Assembly: GCF_000016425.1 (NCBI RefSeq) | Contig: NC_009380.1 | Span: forward strand, 2,236,144-2,300,143 | DNA from: Salinispora tropica CNB-440 | Lineage (GTDB): Bacteria; Actinomycetota; Actinomycetes; Mycobacteriales; Micromonosporaceae | Direction of reading: 5' to 3' | DNA length: 64,000 bases | Shown: one piece after another, positions 51,484 to 60,657 of the stretch | How the letters are laid out: the number at the start of each line of letters is the position of its first letter | How positions within the stretch are numbered: position 1 is the first letter of the stretch | Position numbers and translations under genes: made by a program | The notes under the pieces: model-generated | What the model was told of the DNA's origin: nothing | What the model saw: only the letters and a program-made list of their open reading frames with translations | The model's database searches: none

Positions 51484-52892
51484 TGCGCGGAACGCAGATC
51501 GCCGCCCTCACCGCTGGTCATCCGGCCGGGCTGACCGACGCCCTCAACCTGGTGGCAGGCGTTGATGCCGCCCTGACCCGAGGCCTGGCCCGGGTCGGCG
51601 AGGAGGACGCGACGGCGCTGGCCGGCCTGGCCGGCGCGCTGGCGACCACCCCGTTGGCGAACCTGGTCGGCGAGGCGGTCGACAAGATCATCGCTGGTTC
51701 GGGAACCCAGGAGTATGTCGCTGCGCTTGCTGGAGCGCGGTCGGCGGTGCTCGGAGCGGTGCACGATGCGCTGCTTGAGCAGGTCGACGTCGCGTTGGGC
51801 CGCAGTCGCGCGCCGTGGGCGCCGGTCCCGGCCGCCGTACCCGTCGAGGCGTCGCCGGCCCTGGCCGGGGTACGCGCATGGTTGTCCGAGGTGGCGGTGA
51901 CCGGGTGGCGCGGCGTTGACCACGAGTTGGTGGCCGGGGCCGGGACGGCGGTTGAGGCGGTGCTGGCCGTGCCTGAACTGCGGCGGCTCGCGGTGCTGCT
52001 CGACGGCCTCGCCGCTGAGCTGCGGGCCTGCGTGCCGGTTGCCATGATGTCGCAGGTGCCACAGCGCCGCTGGGCCGACCTATGGGCCCGTGGTGTGCTG
52101 CTCGCCCAGGACACCGCCGCCGGCGATGCTGCCCTCGGCGTCGCCGAACGGGCTTCGGGGCGGCTGCTGCCGCTGGCGGTGGACGTGCACGAACACGACA
52201 CCGCGGTGCAGATCCAGGTGCACGCACTTCTCGAGCCGGCCGGCGGCGGGTCGCCCCGGCTGGTCCGTACGGCGGTGGGCGCCGCGAAGGTGGACAGCAT
52301 CGTCGGTCCGGCGCTGTGGCGGCTGCTGTCGGCGCAACCCGTCCTGCTGGCGGCGCTGGCGCAGCGGTGCGCTGTCATGGTGACGGATCTGCCGATGCGG
52401 GGTGCGGACGTGCACTGGCAGGACGATCGGGCGCGGCTCGACGAGCCGGTCGATCCATTCGCCGCGGCGCGGGTCCTGCTGCCGGGTGCCTTGGCGGCGG
52501 CATCGCATCCGGTGGACCGGCACCCGGCTGCGATCGCCGAGCCTGTCTTGATTGAAGGGTATGCGGTCAGCGACCGGGAGGGCGGGCTCACGATGGAGCA
52601 GGACGGCCACCAGCTCGCTGTGGCGGTCGACCGACTGCCCTCCTGCGGTCCGCTCACCCCGGAGTTGGTCGCCGCCTCGTCGGCGTGTCTCGGGCTGCTG
52701 CGGTGGGACGCCGGTCGTTGGCTGTTGCAGCCGGTGGCGGTGCAGGCCACCGTCAAGCGCAAGGTCGTCGCCGTGTACACCGGCGACTGGGCGTGCGGGG
52801 TCACCGACGCAAAGGTCGCGAAGGCCGACGCGAAGGCGGGCGACGCCGTGATGGTGTTGCGGGAACGGGCGGGACGGTTGCTGCGCCGATGA
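51483..52892 (+). CDS. Unknown component of the SWIM/VWA/MoxR operon
   Basis: A 469-residue protein, Ala/Leu-rich and mostly helical in its first 200 residues (LALVGEAV-like segments, DLWARGVLLAQDTAAG), with beta-rich text in the rest (HEHDTAVQIQVHALLEP, KRKVVAVYTGDWACG). It lies between the SWIM and VWA genes and overlaps both by one to four bases. Its position corresponds to that of the associated protein in other vWA-MoxR systems, often highly variable. No catalytic motif is visible. It may be an adaptor or the system's target-specific part. Confidence 0.7.
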   Translation: MRGTQIAALTAGHPAGLTDALNLVAGVDAALTRGLARVGEEDATALAGLAGALATTPLANLVGEAVDKIIAGSGTQEYVAALAGARSAVLGAVHDALLEQVDVALGRSRAPWAPVPAAVPVEASPALAGVRAWLSEVAVTGWRGVDHELVAGAGTAVEAVLAVPELRRLAVLLDGLAAELRACVPVAMMSQVPQRRWADLWARGVLLAQDTAAGDAALGVAERASGRLLPLAVDVHEHDTAVQIQVHALLEPAGGGSPRLVRTAVGAAKVDSIVGPALWRLLSAQPVLLAALAQRCAVMVTDLPMRGADVHWQDDRARLDEPVDPFAAARVLLPGALAAASHPVDRHPAAIAEPVLIEGYAVSDREGGLTMEQDGHQLAVAVDRLPSCGPLTPELVAASSACLGLLRWDAGRWLLQPVAVQATVKRKVVAVYTGDWACGVTDAKVAKADAKAGDAVMVLRERAGRLLRR

Positions 52893-54232
52893 CCCTCGAC
52901 CATCACGATCGTGCCGACGAGAATCGGCGGCAGGTGCTCTACTGGCGGTTACTGGCCCGGCTCTTCGACCCGACCGAGCAGCCTACGCTGGAAGCGGCGA
53001 GCCTGGCCGTGGTCGAGGACCTGGGGCTGCCCGCCGCGCTGCTGGACCCGGCCGTCTCGGTGGACACTGTGGTCCAGCGCTACCCGTCGCTCGCCGCGGA
53101 GCTGCGCGGCCTGCTCACCCCTGCCGAGCACGCACCAGTGGCCGACGGCACCGCCACACCGGAACCCGGCCCAGCCGAGGTGCGGCGGGCCGCGCTGGTG
53201 TCGAAGGTGCTGCTCAACGTGTTCGCCGCCGGCACCGGGCCGGTCAGCGCCAGCGAGCTGGCCCGGTGGCAGTCCGACGCCGGCTGGTTTGAGCAGGCGC
53301 TCGGTGCCGAGCCGGGCGAGCTGCGCCGGCAGGGCGGGACGGGGCTGGGTGGTGCTCTCGCCGCGCTGGAGGGCGACCTGGTACGCCGGATGCATCTGCG
53401 CGAGGTGCTCGCCGACCCGGCGCTGGCCAGCCGGCTCACGCCGAGCATGTCGCTGATCGAGCAGTTGTTGCGGGACAAGGCGAACCTGTCCGGGGTAGCG
53501 CTGGCCAACGCCAAGGCGCTGATCCGCCGGTTTGTCGACGAGGTTGCCGAGGTGCTGCGCACGCAGGTGGAGCAGACCAGCGTCGGAACCATCGACAGGT
53601 CGGTGCCGCCGAAGCGGGTGTTCCGTAACCTCGACCTGGATCGCACCATCTGGCAGAACCTGACCAACTGGAGCCCCGAGGACCAGCGGCTCTACGTCGA
53701 TCGCCTCTACTACCGGCGTACGGCCCGCCGTACGACACCGGCTCGGCTGATCGTGGTGGTGGACCAGTCAGGCTCGATGGTCGACTCGATGGTCAACTGT
53801 ACGATCCTGGCGTCGATCTTCGCCGGGCTACCCAAGGTGGATGTGCATCTGATCGCGTACGACACACAGGCGTTGGACCTGACCCCGTGGGTGCGCGACC
53901 CGTTCGAGGTTCTGCTGCGCACCAAACTGGGTGGCGGCAACGACGGTCCGGTCGCCATGGCGATGGCCCGGCCCAAGATCGCCGAACCGCGGAACACCGT
54001 CATGGTGTGGATTTCGGACTTCTACGAGTTCGACCGATCGCAGCCCTTGTTCGACGGCATCGAAGCCGTGCACCGTTCCGGCGTGCGATTCATCCCGGTC
54101 GGCTCAGTCAACAGCTCCGGGCAGCAGAGCGTCAATCCCTGGTTCCGGCAACGCTTCAAGGACCTGGGCACCCCCGTGATCTCGGGTCACATCCGCAAAC
54201 TCGTCTTCGAGCTCAAGAGCTTTCTCACCTAG
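52889..54232 (+). CDS. VWA-domain protein of MoxR system
   Basis: The 447-residue protein starts with ATGA overlap. The N-terminal 260 residues are helical (YWRLLARLFDPTEQPTLEAA; LRTQVEQTSVGTIDRSVPPK). The von Willebrand A domain occupies about 285-445, with the MIDAS motif DQSGS at 292-296, GGGNDGPVAMAMA supplying the Thr-equivalent region and ISDFYE supplying the Asp. VWA proteins of this kind work with the MoxR ATPase encoded next as a chaperone-like unit. The C terminus is TPVISGHIRKLVFELKSFLT. Confidence 0.85.
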   Translation: MTLDHHDRADENRRQVLYWRLLARLFDPTEQPTLEAASLAVVEDLGLPAALLDPAVSVDTVVQRYPSLAAELRGLLTPAEHAPVADGTATPEPGPAEVRRAALVSKVLLNVFAAGTGPVSASELARWQSDAGWFEQALGAEPGELRRQGGTGLGGALAALEGDLVRRMHLREVLADPALASRLTPSMSLIEQLLRDKANLSGVALANAKALIRRFVDEVAEVLRTQVEQTSVGTIDRSVPPKRVFRNLDLDRTIWQNLTNWSPEDQRLYVDRLYYRRTARRTTPARLIVVVDQSGSMVDSMVNCTILASIFAGLPKVDVHLIAYDTQALDLTPWVRDPFEVLLRTKLGGGNDGPVAMAMARPKIAEPRNTVMVWISDFYEFDRSQPLFDGIEAVHRSGVRFIPVGSVNSSGQQSVNPWFRQRFKDLGTPVISGHIRKLVFELKSFLT

Positions 54233-54246
54233 GAGTCCAACCCCTC

Positions 54247-55359
54247 ATGTCCGAGATGCTGCGTGCCCCCGTTGAGGTCAAGTACGCCGATGAACTCGAC
54301 TACCTGGCGTCGGTCGACACCGATTCGAAGCCGTTTTCCTGGCGGCTCAGCCCACGTATGGTCCGGCTATTCGTCCTCGGCTCCGAACGCGCCGACGGGC
54401 TGGACCGGGTGATCCCGCAGAAGTGGTTCGGCGACCGCAGCTTCGTCGAGCGCAGCATCGTCACCCTGGCCTCCGACCGGGGTCTGCTGCTTATCGGTGA
54501 TCCCGGCACCGGCAAGAGCTGGCTGGCCGAGCTGCTGGCCGCGGCGATCTGCCGCAACTCGACGCTGGTCGTGCAGGGTACCGCCGGCACCACGGAGGAC
54601 CACGTCAAGTACTCGTGGAACGTGTCCATGGTCATCGGCCGGGGGCAGTCCCGAGAGTCGATGATCCCGTCACCGATCATGACGGCGATGGAGCAGGGCG
54701 TCATCGGCCGCTTCGAGGAGCTGACCCGCTCCACCAGCGACGTACAGGACGCGCTCATCTCCATCCTGTCGGAGAAGTACGTCTCGATTCCCGAGCTGGA
54801 CCATGACAACATCGTCTTCGCCAAGCCGGGCTTTTCCATCATCGCGACCGCGAACAGCCGTGACCGCGGGGTCAACGACCTGTCCTCGGCGTTGAAGCGA
54901 CGGTTCAACTTCGTCCGGATCCCGGTGGTGACCAACAAACGTAGCGAGGCCGAGATCGTCCGGTTTCGCACCGAGGAGCTGCTGCGTCGGCACCGCATCG
55001 AGGTGGAGGTTCCGCCCACCCTGCTGGACATCTTGCTGCAGAGCTTCGCCGATCTACGTACGGCTGCTGCGGGGGCGACCAGCGACGACGAGAAGCTCGA
55101 GTCGGCGCTGTCCACGGCGGAGCAGATCGGCGTGCTGGAGGACGCCATCCTGCACAGCCAGTTCTTCGGCGACCGGGCGTTGCGTGCCGAAACCCTGGCC
55201 GGGTCGCTGATGGGGTCGTTGGCCCGGCGAAGCCCGGAGGACCTGGCGATCCTCAACAAGTACCTGCACGGGGTGGTGGAGCCTCGGGCCAAGCAAGACG
55301 GCGGTGGGTGGGAGGACTTCCTCGACGGCGGCCGCCAAGCGATTGCCGCTCTGTCGTGA
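54247..55359 (+). CDS. MoxR-family AAA+ ATPase
   Basis: The 370-residue protein has Walker A GDPGTGKS (84-91), Walker B GVIGRFEELTR (151-161), sensor 1 IIATANSRDRGVNDL and the arginine-finger region ALKRRFNFVRIPVV, and ends with a helical lid (to about 370). MoxR ATPases act with VWA proteins to remodel or load metals into partners. Its stop overlaps the GTG of the DUF5682 gene by three bases, so the whole operon is tightly coupled. Confidence 0.9.
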   Translation: MSEMLRAPVEVKYADELDYLASVDTDSKPFSWRLSPRMVRLFVLGSERADGLDRVIPQKWFGDRSFVERSIVTLASDRGLLLIGDPGTGKSWLAELLAAAICRNSTLVVQGTAGTTEDHVKYSWNVSMVIGRGQSRESMIPSPIMTAMEQGVIGRFEELTRSTSDVQDALISILSEKYVSIPELDHDNIVFAKPGFSIIATANSRDRGVNDLSSALKRRFNFVRIPVVTNKRSEAEIVRFRTEELLRRHRIEVEVPPTLLDILLQSFADLRTAAAGATSDDEKLESALSTAEQIGVLEDAILHSQFFGDRALRAETLAGSLMGSLARRSPEDLAILNKYLHGVVEPRAKQDGGGWEDFLDGGRQAIAALS

Positions 55360-56349
55360 CCGCGCCCACCGCAGGTGGCTCCTTCACGGGTCTGCGCCAA
55401 CAGCTCACCGCCGCCGCCGCTGCCTTCGCCGACTCCCCGGACGCGCTCGCCGGCATCCTCACGGGCATGGTCGACGACGTCGACCGGGCCCTCGCTGTGC
55501 CGCTGGAGATCTTCCCGGTGTGCCACCACTCGCCGGCCTCCGCGCTGGCCATGGTGCGCAGGCTGCGCGAGAAGCAGCCCCGGGTGATCTATCTGGAACT
55601 CTGCGAGGACCTGCAACCACTGCTGGGTGAACTGGGCAACTGCCGGCTTCCGGTGGCGGTGCAGGCGTTCGCCTCCGAGTTGGACGGCCACCCGCGCGAG
55701 TGGGGCCCGCTCAGCGTCGTCGCACCGATCACCGAGGCCTCCGCCGAATACCAGGCCATCGTGTACGCCCTCGAAACACCCGGGGTGGAGCTGGTGTTGG
55801 TGGACCGGTCCACCGACCACGTCTTCCAGTGGCTGCCCCACACCCCGGAAGCCCGGCCGGATGGCGCTCTTCCGGCAAGCGAGGAGGCAGGCCGGCCCGG
55901 CGACGACGCTGCCCTGCACGGTGACGCGGTGGGCGTGGAGATCGGTGACTTGCGCCCCGGATTCGCGGAGCTAGAGGCGCACCTGCTGCACCACGGCAAG
56001 GTGCGGCACTGGTCGGAGTGGTGGGACCAGTACGTCGAGCAGCCCCTCGCCGATGCCGACCATGACACCTACCGGCAGGTGATGGTCCTCATCGGCAGCC
56101 TGTTCCGTCGGCTACGCCCGGCCCGTCCCGAGCGGCTGGACCGCGACGAGGAGCGTGAGCGGTACATGTGGACGCGGATGCGCGAACACCTCGCCGCCTC
56201 CGATGTCGACCCCGGCCACTGCCTCTACGTCTGCGGCGCCTTCCACGCGGCCAGTCAGGTCGAGCAGTTTGGCCTCACCTCCGACGCCCCCGCCTACGAA
56301 ATCAGCCCCCGCACCGGCACCCGCTGGCGGTACGGGCTCATCCCGTCTA
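55356..56349 (+). pseudogene. DUF5682 gene, 5' part, interrupted by IS
   Basis: From the GTG at 55356 the frame gives the N-terminal 331 codons of a DUF5682 protein: EIFPVCHHSPASALAMVRRL, RVIYLELCEDLQPLLGELGN and later DPGHCLYVCGAFHAASQVEQ. The frame is cut at SSAA by the IS end at 56350 and runs 59 more bases into the transposon before stopping at 56408. The C-terminal 613 codons begin at 57959. Joining 56349 to 57959 keeps the frame (GLIPSSHSAIEAQ). Confidence 0.85.
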
Positions 56350-56377
56350 GTGCAGCCCCGCATAAGTTCTTGACGGG

Positions 56378-57448
56378 TCATGCGGCCTTGAGGGGGCGGC
56401 CGTCGTAGGTCCAGCGGAAGGGTTTCGCGGTCCGGTTGTAGTGGGTGAAGAACTTGAGGATCTTGTTGGCGAGGTGCTCGCGGGAGGTGAACTCGCCGCG
56501 ACGCAGTAGCCTGCGGGTCAGGATCGAGAAGACCAGTTCCACTATGTTCAGCCAGGACGCGTGTTTCGGGGTGTAGGTCACGCTGAACCTCGGGCGTGCG
56601 GCCAGCCAGGCCCGGGTGGCTTTCGAGGTGTGACTGGACCCGTTGTCCAGGACCAGGTGAATCCGCAGGTGGGCAGGGGTTTCGAGGTCGATCTCGGTGA
56701 GGAAGTCGAGGAAGGCGTCGGAGTTGTTGCGGTCGATGATCTTCGGCCGGACGGTGCCGTCGGAGACGTCGAGGGCGGCCATCAGTGAGACGGTGCCGTG
56801 TCGGCGGTACTCGAACTCGCGGCGTTCCGGGCGGCGGTGCCCCGCGCGGCGGGTCCGGTATCGGCGTGACTTGGCCTGAATACCGGTCTTCTCGTCCACG
56901 CTGAGCAGTACCGTGCCGGCGGGAACATGCTGGTAGAGAGTGCAGATCTGCTCGGCACGGGCGAAGAAGCCGGGATCGTCGGGCCGGTTGAGCCAGCCCC
57001 GGACTCGGTGCGGTTTGATGTCGACACCGGCCAGGATCCGCCCGACCTGGCTGGCGGAGATCGCGATGCCGTGCCGCTGCCGCAGGTGCCCGGCGATCAG
57101 CGGGTGGGTCCATTGGGCGTCGGTGTCGGGTGGCTCACTGGTCGCGGTCGCGATGATCAGCAGGTGTACGTCGATGTCGTAGAGCGGCGGGCGTCCCGGG
57201 CGGGGCCGGTCGTTAAGGGCGCGCATGCCCCGGGTGCGGTAGTCGCGGCGGGTCTTACGCACGGTGGCCACCGTGCAGCCGACCTGCCGGGCGATCTGCG
57301 CGTTCGGGACCCGGTTCGCGGCGGCGAGCAGGATCCGGGCCCGGCGGACCTGCCGGAACTGTGCGCTGGACTGCCCGGCGATTCGGGTCAGGGCCTTGCG
57401 GCGGCGCCGGGTCAGCTGGACCCGGTCGACAGGTTGCAGCCTGGCCAT
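56378..57448 (-). CDS. IS630-family transposase
   Basis: The 356-residue protein starts MARLQPVDRVQLTRRRRKAL. N-terminal HTH segments are RVPNAQIARQVGCTVATVRK and RQRHGIAISASQVGRILAGV. The DDE catalytic triad lies in VLLSVDEKTGIQAKSRRYRT (Asp), HLVLDNGSSHTSKATRAWLA (Asp) and HASWLNIVELVFSILTRRLL (Glu). All are intact and the length is full. It ends 28 bases from the left IS end. The start is chosen at the Met following a GAGGGC site. Upstream extension of the frame is unlikely to be translated. Confidence 0.95.
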   Translation of the reverse strand: MARLQPVDRVQLTRRRRKALTRIAGQSSAQFRQVRRARILLAAANRVPNAQIARQVGCTVATVRKTRRDYRTRGMRALNDRPRPGRPPLYDIDVHLLIIATATSEPPDTDAQWTHPLIAGHLRQRHGIAISASQVGRILAGVDIKPHRVRGWLNRPDDPGFFARAEQICTLYQHVPAGTVLLSVDEKTGIQAKSRRYRTRRAGHRRPERREFEYRRHGTVSLMAALDVSDGTVRPKIIDRNNSDAFLDFLTEIDLETPAHLRIHLVLDNGSSHTSKATRAWLAARPRFSVTYTPKHASWLNIVELVFSILTRRLLRRGEFTSREHLANKILKFFTHYNRTAKPFRWTYDGRPLKAA

Positions 57449-57560
57449 CAGCGGCAAGCCCTCATTCCATGATCGACGAAGGTGACGATCATGGACGATG
57501 CCGCAGGAACGGGCGTGTCGGCAGGTGACGACACGCCCGGAGTTGATCACACTGGACGCC

Positions 57561-57911
57561 GTGCCCGTACCCAGCAAACGCGTCAAGGACGACCTCGCCG
57601 CCGACCTCGACCACCACGCCTCACAGGTCTGGCCCGGCCTGGAAGAAGTCACCATCCGCTGGCGCGGCAGCCACGGCTACGTCACCGCCTGGACCAGTGA
57701 AGACGACGGCGTACCCGTCTGCCGCCTCGAATACCTCGGCTTCGACGACGTCTACGGCTTCGCCCTCCACGACCCGGCCACCGACACCTACACCCACAGC
57801 CTGCTCCCCGACGGACACCCCGAAGGCAGCCCACAAGACGCCCTCGACTGCGCCATACGACTGCACCTGACCGGCATCGCCGATCAGCCCCTCAACGACG
57901 AAGACGACTGA
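57561..57911 (+). CDS. IS passenger gene, unknown function
   Basis: From a GTG at 57561 (VPVPSKRVKDDLAADLDHHA) the product has 116 residues, with a possible earlier start at 57498. It includes WPGLEEVTIRWRGSHGYVTA and LPDGHPEGSPQDALDCAIRL, a mixed alpha/beta composition with acidic tail DQPLNDEDD. It lies inside the IS, divergent from the transposase, ending 45 bases before the right end. Such cargo genes accompany some actinomycete IS630 elements. It has no known role; regulation of transposition or host benefit are possibilities. Confidence 0.7.
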   Translation: MPVPSKRVKDDLAADLDHHASQVWPGLEEVTIRWRGSHGYVTAWTSEDDGVPVCRLEYLGFDDVYGFALHDPATDTYTHSLLPDGHPEGSPQDALDCAIRLHLTGIADQPLNDEDD

Positions 57912-57942
57912 CAACCAACCCCGCACGACCCGTCAAGAACTT

Positions 57943-59799
57943 ATGCGGGGCTGCACTAGCCATTCCGCCATCGAGGCGCAGTTCGGCCTGGCCCCCGGCT
58001 CGGTCTCCATCGCCGCGGCGACCTGGACGAAGGCGCTGAAGCGCTCGGGGCTCACCCCGTACCGGCTGGACGCGCAGCGCGGTACCCGTACTCGCGGCCG
58101 TGGCGGGCGGGGCATCGCCGCGCCTGCCACCGGTCTCCCCGACCGGCTCTCCGGATTTCTCGCCGCACCACCCGAGCTCAACGGCCTCGACGAGACGGAG
58201 CTCCGCGGCTGGTGCGTTGACATCGTTCGGCTCGCCCGACGCAACGGCTACCTTGCCAGCACCGCCGACGCGATCGCCGTCTACGAGACCTCCATCCTCC
58301 TCGCCGGCCTACGCAGTCGGACCCGTCCCACCCCGTACGACTTTGCCGACGCCGCGGTCACCTGCATCGAGAAGGACGTCGTCCCCGGCCGGCGGGACGT
58401 CCGCCGGCTCTGCGAGATCCTGCTCGGCGGCGACCGAGTCGGCCAGGTCGGCTACGAGGCCCTCCCACCGCTGGCCCGCGATGTCCTCGAACGTCTCCGC
58501 CCGCTCGGTTTGGACCTGGAGAAGCGCACCATCCAGCGGGCCCTGCTCGACCTGCACGCCGACTCGCGACTGGCGCCCTGCTCCGATCTGCTCTGGATGC
58601 TGCGGTACCTGCTCCCGCACGATGCCCTTCGTCCGATCATGGGGGAGCGGCGGCTGGGTCACCGCTCCATCCAGGAGAGTTGGGATGTCGCTCTCGGCCG
58701 TAACCAACGGGCCCTGATCGAGCTGGGCTACGAGGGCGTCACCGTGGAGCAGGTGCTGGAGCAGCGGCTGCGTCGCGTGGTACGCGGGGCGCAGGCGACT
58801 GCTGCCGGAGCTCTGGCGGCGATCGAGGACGCCATCCGACTGCTCGATAGTCCTCGTCTGGTCGACGAACTCGGCGCTCGGGCCGTGGAGCTACTCGCCG
58901 CCGAACGCACTGTCGACGACGCCCCGAACGTGCTGCGCCGCATCCGCCGGCTACTGGCCCACTACCGCGCCACTGCGACGGCTCTACCGGCCTGGTGCGA
59001 GGCGTTCGTGGCCGCCGGCTACACGCACTACTGCACCCTGCTGCCGAGCGCGTTCGTCGACGAGCAGGCCGGGGTCCGGCAGGTCGGTGCCATGCTCGGC
59101 TTCCTGTTCAGCATGGAGAACCTGGCGCTGTCCCTCGGCTGCGACCGCACGCAGCTCGAACTCGCCGTTGCGCAGGCACACCCGGAGGCACCCGCAAAGG
59201 TGGCTCTGCACTGGTCGGCCCGACACCAGCTGGGCCTGCTGCCCCTCGCCGAACTGCGCGCCCGCTGCGCCGATCTGCTGGCCAACCCGCTGGTGGTGCC
59301 GATCTTTCCGCGGTACCTCTCCGGCTTCGTGCAGGCCCTCGACTCGGTACCCGGGCTGGCGTCGTTTGTGGTCGAGCTGATGTCGACCGCGTTCGCTCAG
59401 CTGCCCGACCCGATCCTGCTGCCCTGGCTGCCCACTCTCATCAATACGCTGCGCGAGCACGGCTCGGAGCTGGTACCACTGCTGATCCGCGAGGCGGCAA
59501 ACACCTTCCCCGGCACCCTGCCCGCGCTGGACACCTGGGTGCCGCCCTGGGCCACAACCACCCCGGCACCGGCCCCGCCGGTCGTGCCGGCGGGGCCGGT
59601 TGTCGGCCTGCTGACCGACCATCCCGATTCCGTCGATGCGATCGCCGCACTGCTCGGCTGCTCCAACCCATGGCGACGACACGACCAACGTGCCGGCACC
59701 GAGGTAGCGGCACTTCTCACCCAACACCCGGACAGCGCGGTAGCCGTGGCCGACCTCCTGTCGGCACGGTCGCGAATCGCCCCATCGAGGCAGGACTAG
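57943..59799 (+). CDS. DUF5682 gene, 3' part (possible new start in IS end)
   Basis: The 618-codon frame begins at an ATG within the right inverted repeat and reads MRGCTSHSAIEAQFGLAPGS; the first five residues come from the IS and its TA. The rest is the C-terminal two-thirds of the DUF5682 protein: LSGFLAAPPELNGLDETELR, EALPPLARDVLERLRPLGLD, and LQ-rich helices to RSRIAPSRQD. It may be expressed by readthrough from IS promoters as a truncated protein. The unbroken host protein would be 944 residues. Confidence 0.65.
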   Translation: MRGCTSHSAIEAQFGLAPGSVSIAAATWTKALKRSGLTPYRLDAQRGTRTRGRGGRGIAAPATGLPDRLSGFLAAPPELNGLDETELRGWCVDIVRLARRNGYLASTADAIAVYETSILLAGLRSRTRPTPYDFADAAVTCIEKDVVPGRRDVRRLCEILLGGDRVGQVGYEALPPLARDVLERLRPLGLDLEKRTIQRALLDLHADSRLAPCSDLLWMLRYLLPHDALRPIMGERRLGHRSIQESWDVALGRNQRALIELGYEGVTVEQVLEQRLRRVVRGAQATAAGALAAIEDAIRLLDSPRLVDELGARAVELLAAERTVDDAPNVLRRIRRLLAHYRATATALPAWCEAFVAAGYTHYCTLLPSAFVDEQAGVRQVGAMLGFLFSMENLALSLGCDRTQLELAVAQAHPEAPAKVALHWSARHQLGLLPLAELRARCADLLANPLVVPIFPRYLSGFVQALDSVPGLASFVVELMSTAFAQLPDPILLPWLPTLINTLREHGSELVPLLIREAANTFPGTLPALDTWVPPWATTTPAPAPPVVPAGPVVGLLTDHPDSVDAIAALLGCSNPWRRHDQRAGTEVAALLTQHPDSAVAVADLLSARSRIAPSRQD

Positions 59800-60284
59800 C
59801 CTCCGCCCGGCTGACCACCTCACCCCGAACCCGACCCTCAATGGCCAGTCGGATGCCGGGCGAGGTCACGCCGGCCTGCTCCCCGGAGGCGGGTCGATGG
59901 CAGACGGGATGGCAGAACGTGCTGCTCCCCCTGCGGTAAGAGCCGGACTCGCCCCTGCCGCGGTGATGGCGAGCCCTATCCGGACGACGAATGCCATCGC
60001 TACCGGCGGCAGCGCCCGCAGAACCGGAAGGATCAGTGCCTCCGCGGCGTCGAAGGTGCCGCCATCCTCGACATTCACTTCGGCAAGGCCGATGCGCCAC
60101 CGCGCGAACTCGCTGACGCGTTCTGCGAGGTCGACGTTGCGATCTATTACAACGAGCACTCCGCGCCAGCCGCACTGGACGCGGGGCTGCCGGCCCGCCC
60201 GGGTAGTCGAACACCAGGGTCGCCGGCAGCCGCAGCTCGACTTCTTGCGTGTGAGGGGCTGGTCCTTGAGGGGACGCCCCGCCG
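59800..60284. other. Region after DUF5682, no confident gene
   Basis: A rightward stretch (about 60040-60300) reads IHFGKADAPPREL and FCEVDVAIYYNEHSAPAALD, and a leftward frame over the same DNA reads LVVIDRNVDLAERVSEFARW. Both look partly protein-like; neither has a clear start or family. It may be a decayed gene. Confidence 0.35.
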
Positions 60285-60587
60285 CTATTGTTCGTAGCTT
60301 TTCAGTACCTCGTAGGTGTGGTGTGAGCCGTCGTGGTCCATGATCGAAAAGAACGCGGAGCAGACGTCGCTGTTCTGCTCTGCCTCGACGACCTGGGCGA
60401 TCGACTCCAGGTCCCGAAAGAACACGAGGTCGGCGTAGCCGCCGCCTTCGTTGTCCTTGACGAGGACCCGCCTGATGATCCCGTCCTGCTTGCTGACGAA
60501 CTCCTCTTCGAACCGGTCGGAGGCGCCGAGTAGAGCGTCCTCGGAGACCCCGGTCTTGAGCCCGAACGGTGCCAGTGCGATGTGCAT
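60285..60587 (-). CDS. Small alpha/beta-barrel-like protein (unknown)
   Basis: From the ATG at 60587 the protein has 100 residues: MHIALAPFGLKTGVSEDALL, RFEEEFVSKQDGIIRRVLVK, GGGYADLVFFRDLESIAQVV and FFSIMDHDGSHHTYEVLKSY. The alternating strand/helix pattern resembles dimeric ferredoxin-like (antibiotic-monooxygenase or DUF) proteins. The upstream extension lacks a signal or family look. Divergent from the WYL regulator with only 70 bases between, it is probably controlled by it. Confidence 0.65.
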   Translation of the reverse strand: MHIALAPFGLKTGVSEDALLGASDRFEEEFVSKQDGIIRRVLVKDNEGGGYADLVFFRDLESIAQVVEAEQNSDVCSAFFSIMDHDGSHHTYEVLKSYEQ

Positions 60588-60657
60588 GTCCGTCCTTCTC
60601 CCTTCATGTGGAACCCACGGTAGGAAGCAACATGTCACTGGCTGGCATATTTGGGGG

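Larger units (their letters stand above)
56350..57956 (-). mobile_element. Intact IS630-type insertion element with passenger gene
   Basis: The element of 1607 bp has terminal inverted repeats: GTGCAGCCCCGCATAAGTTC and the following ten bases are identical at both ends, then one mismatch and five more matches. TA occurs directly outside each end (56348-56349 and 57957-57958), the target duplication expected of IS630/Tc1 elements. It holds a complete transposase (leftward) and a passenger gene (rightward). Confidence 0.95.
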
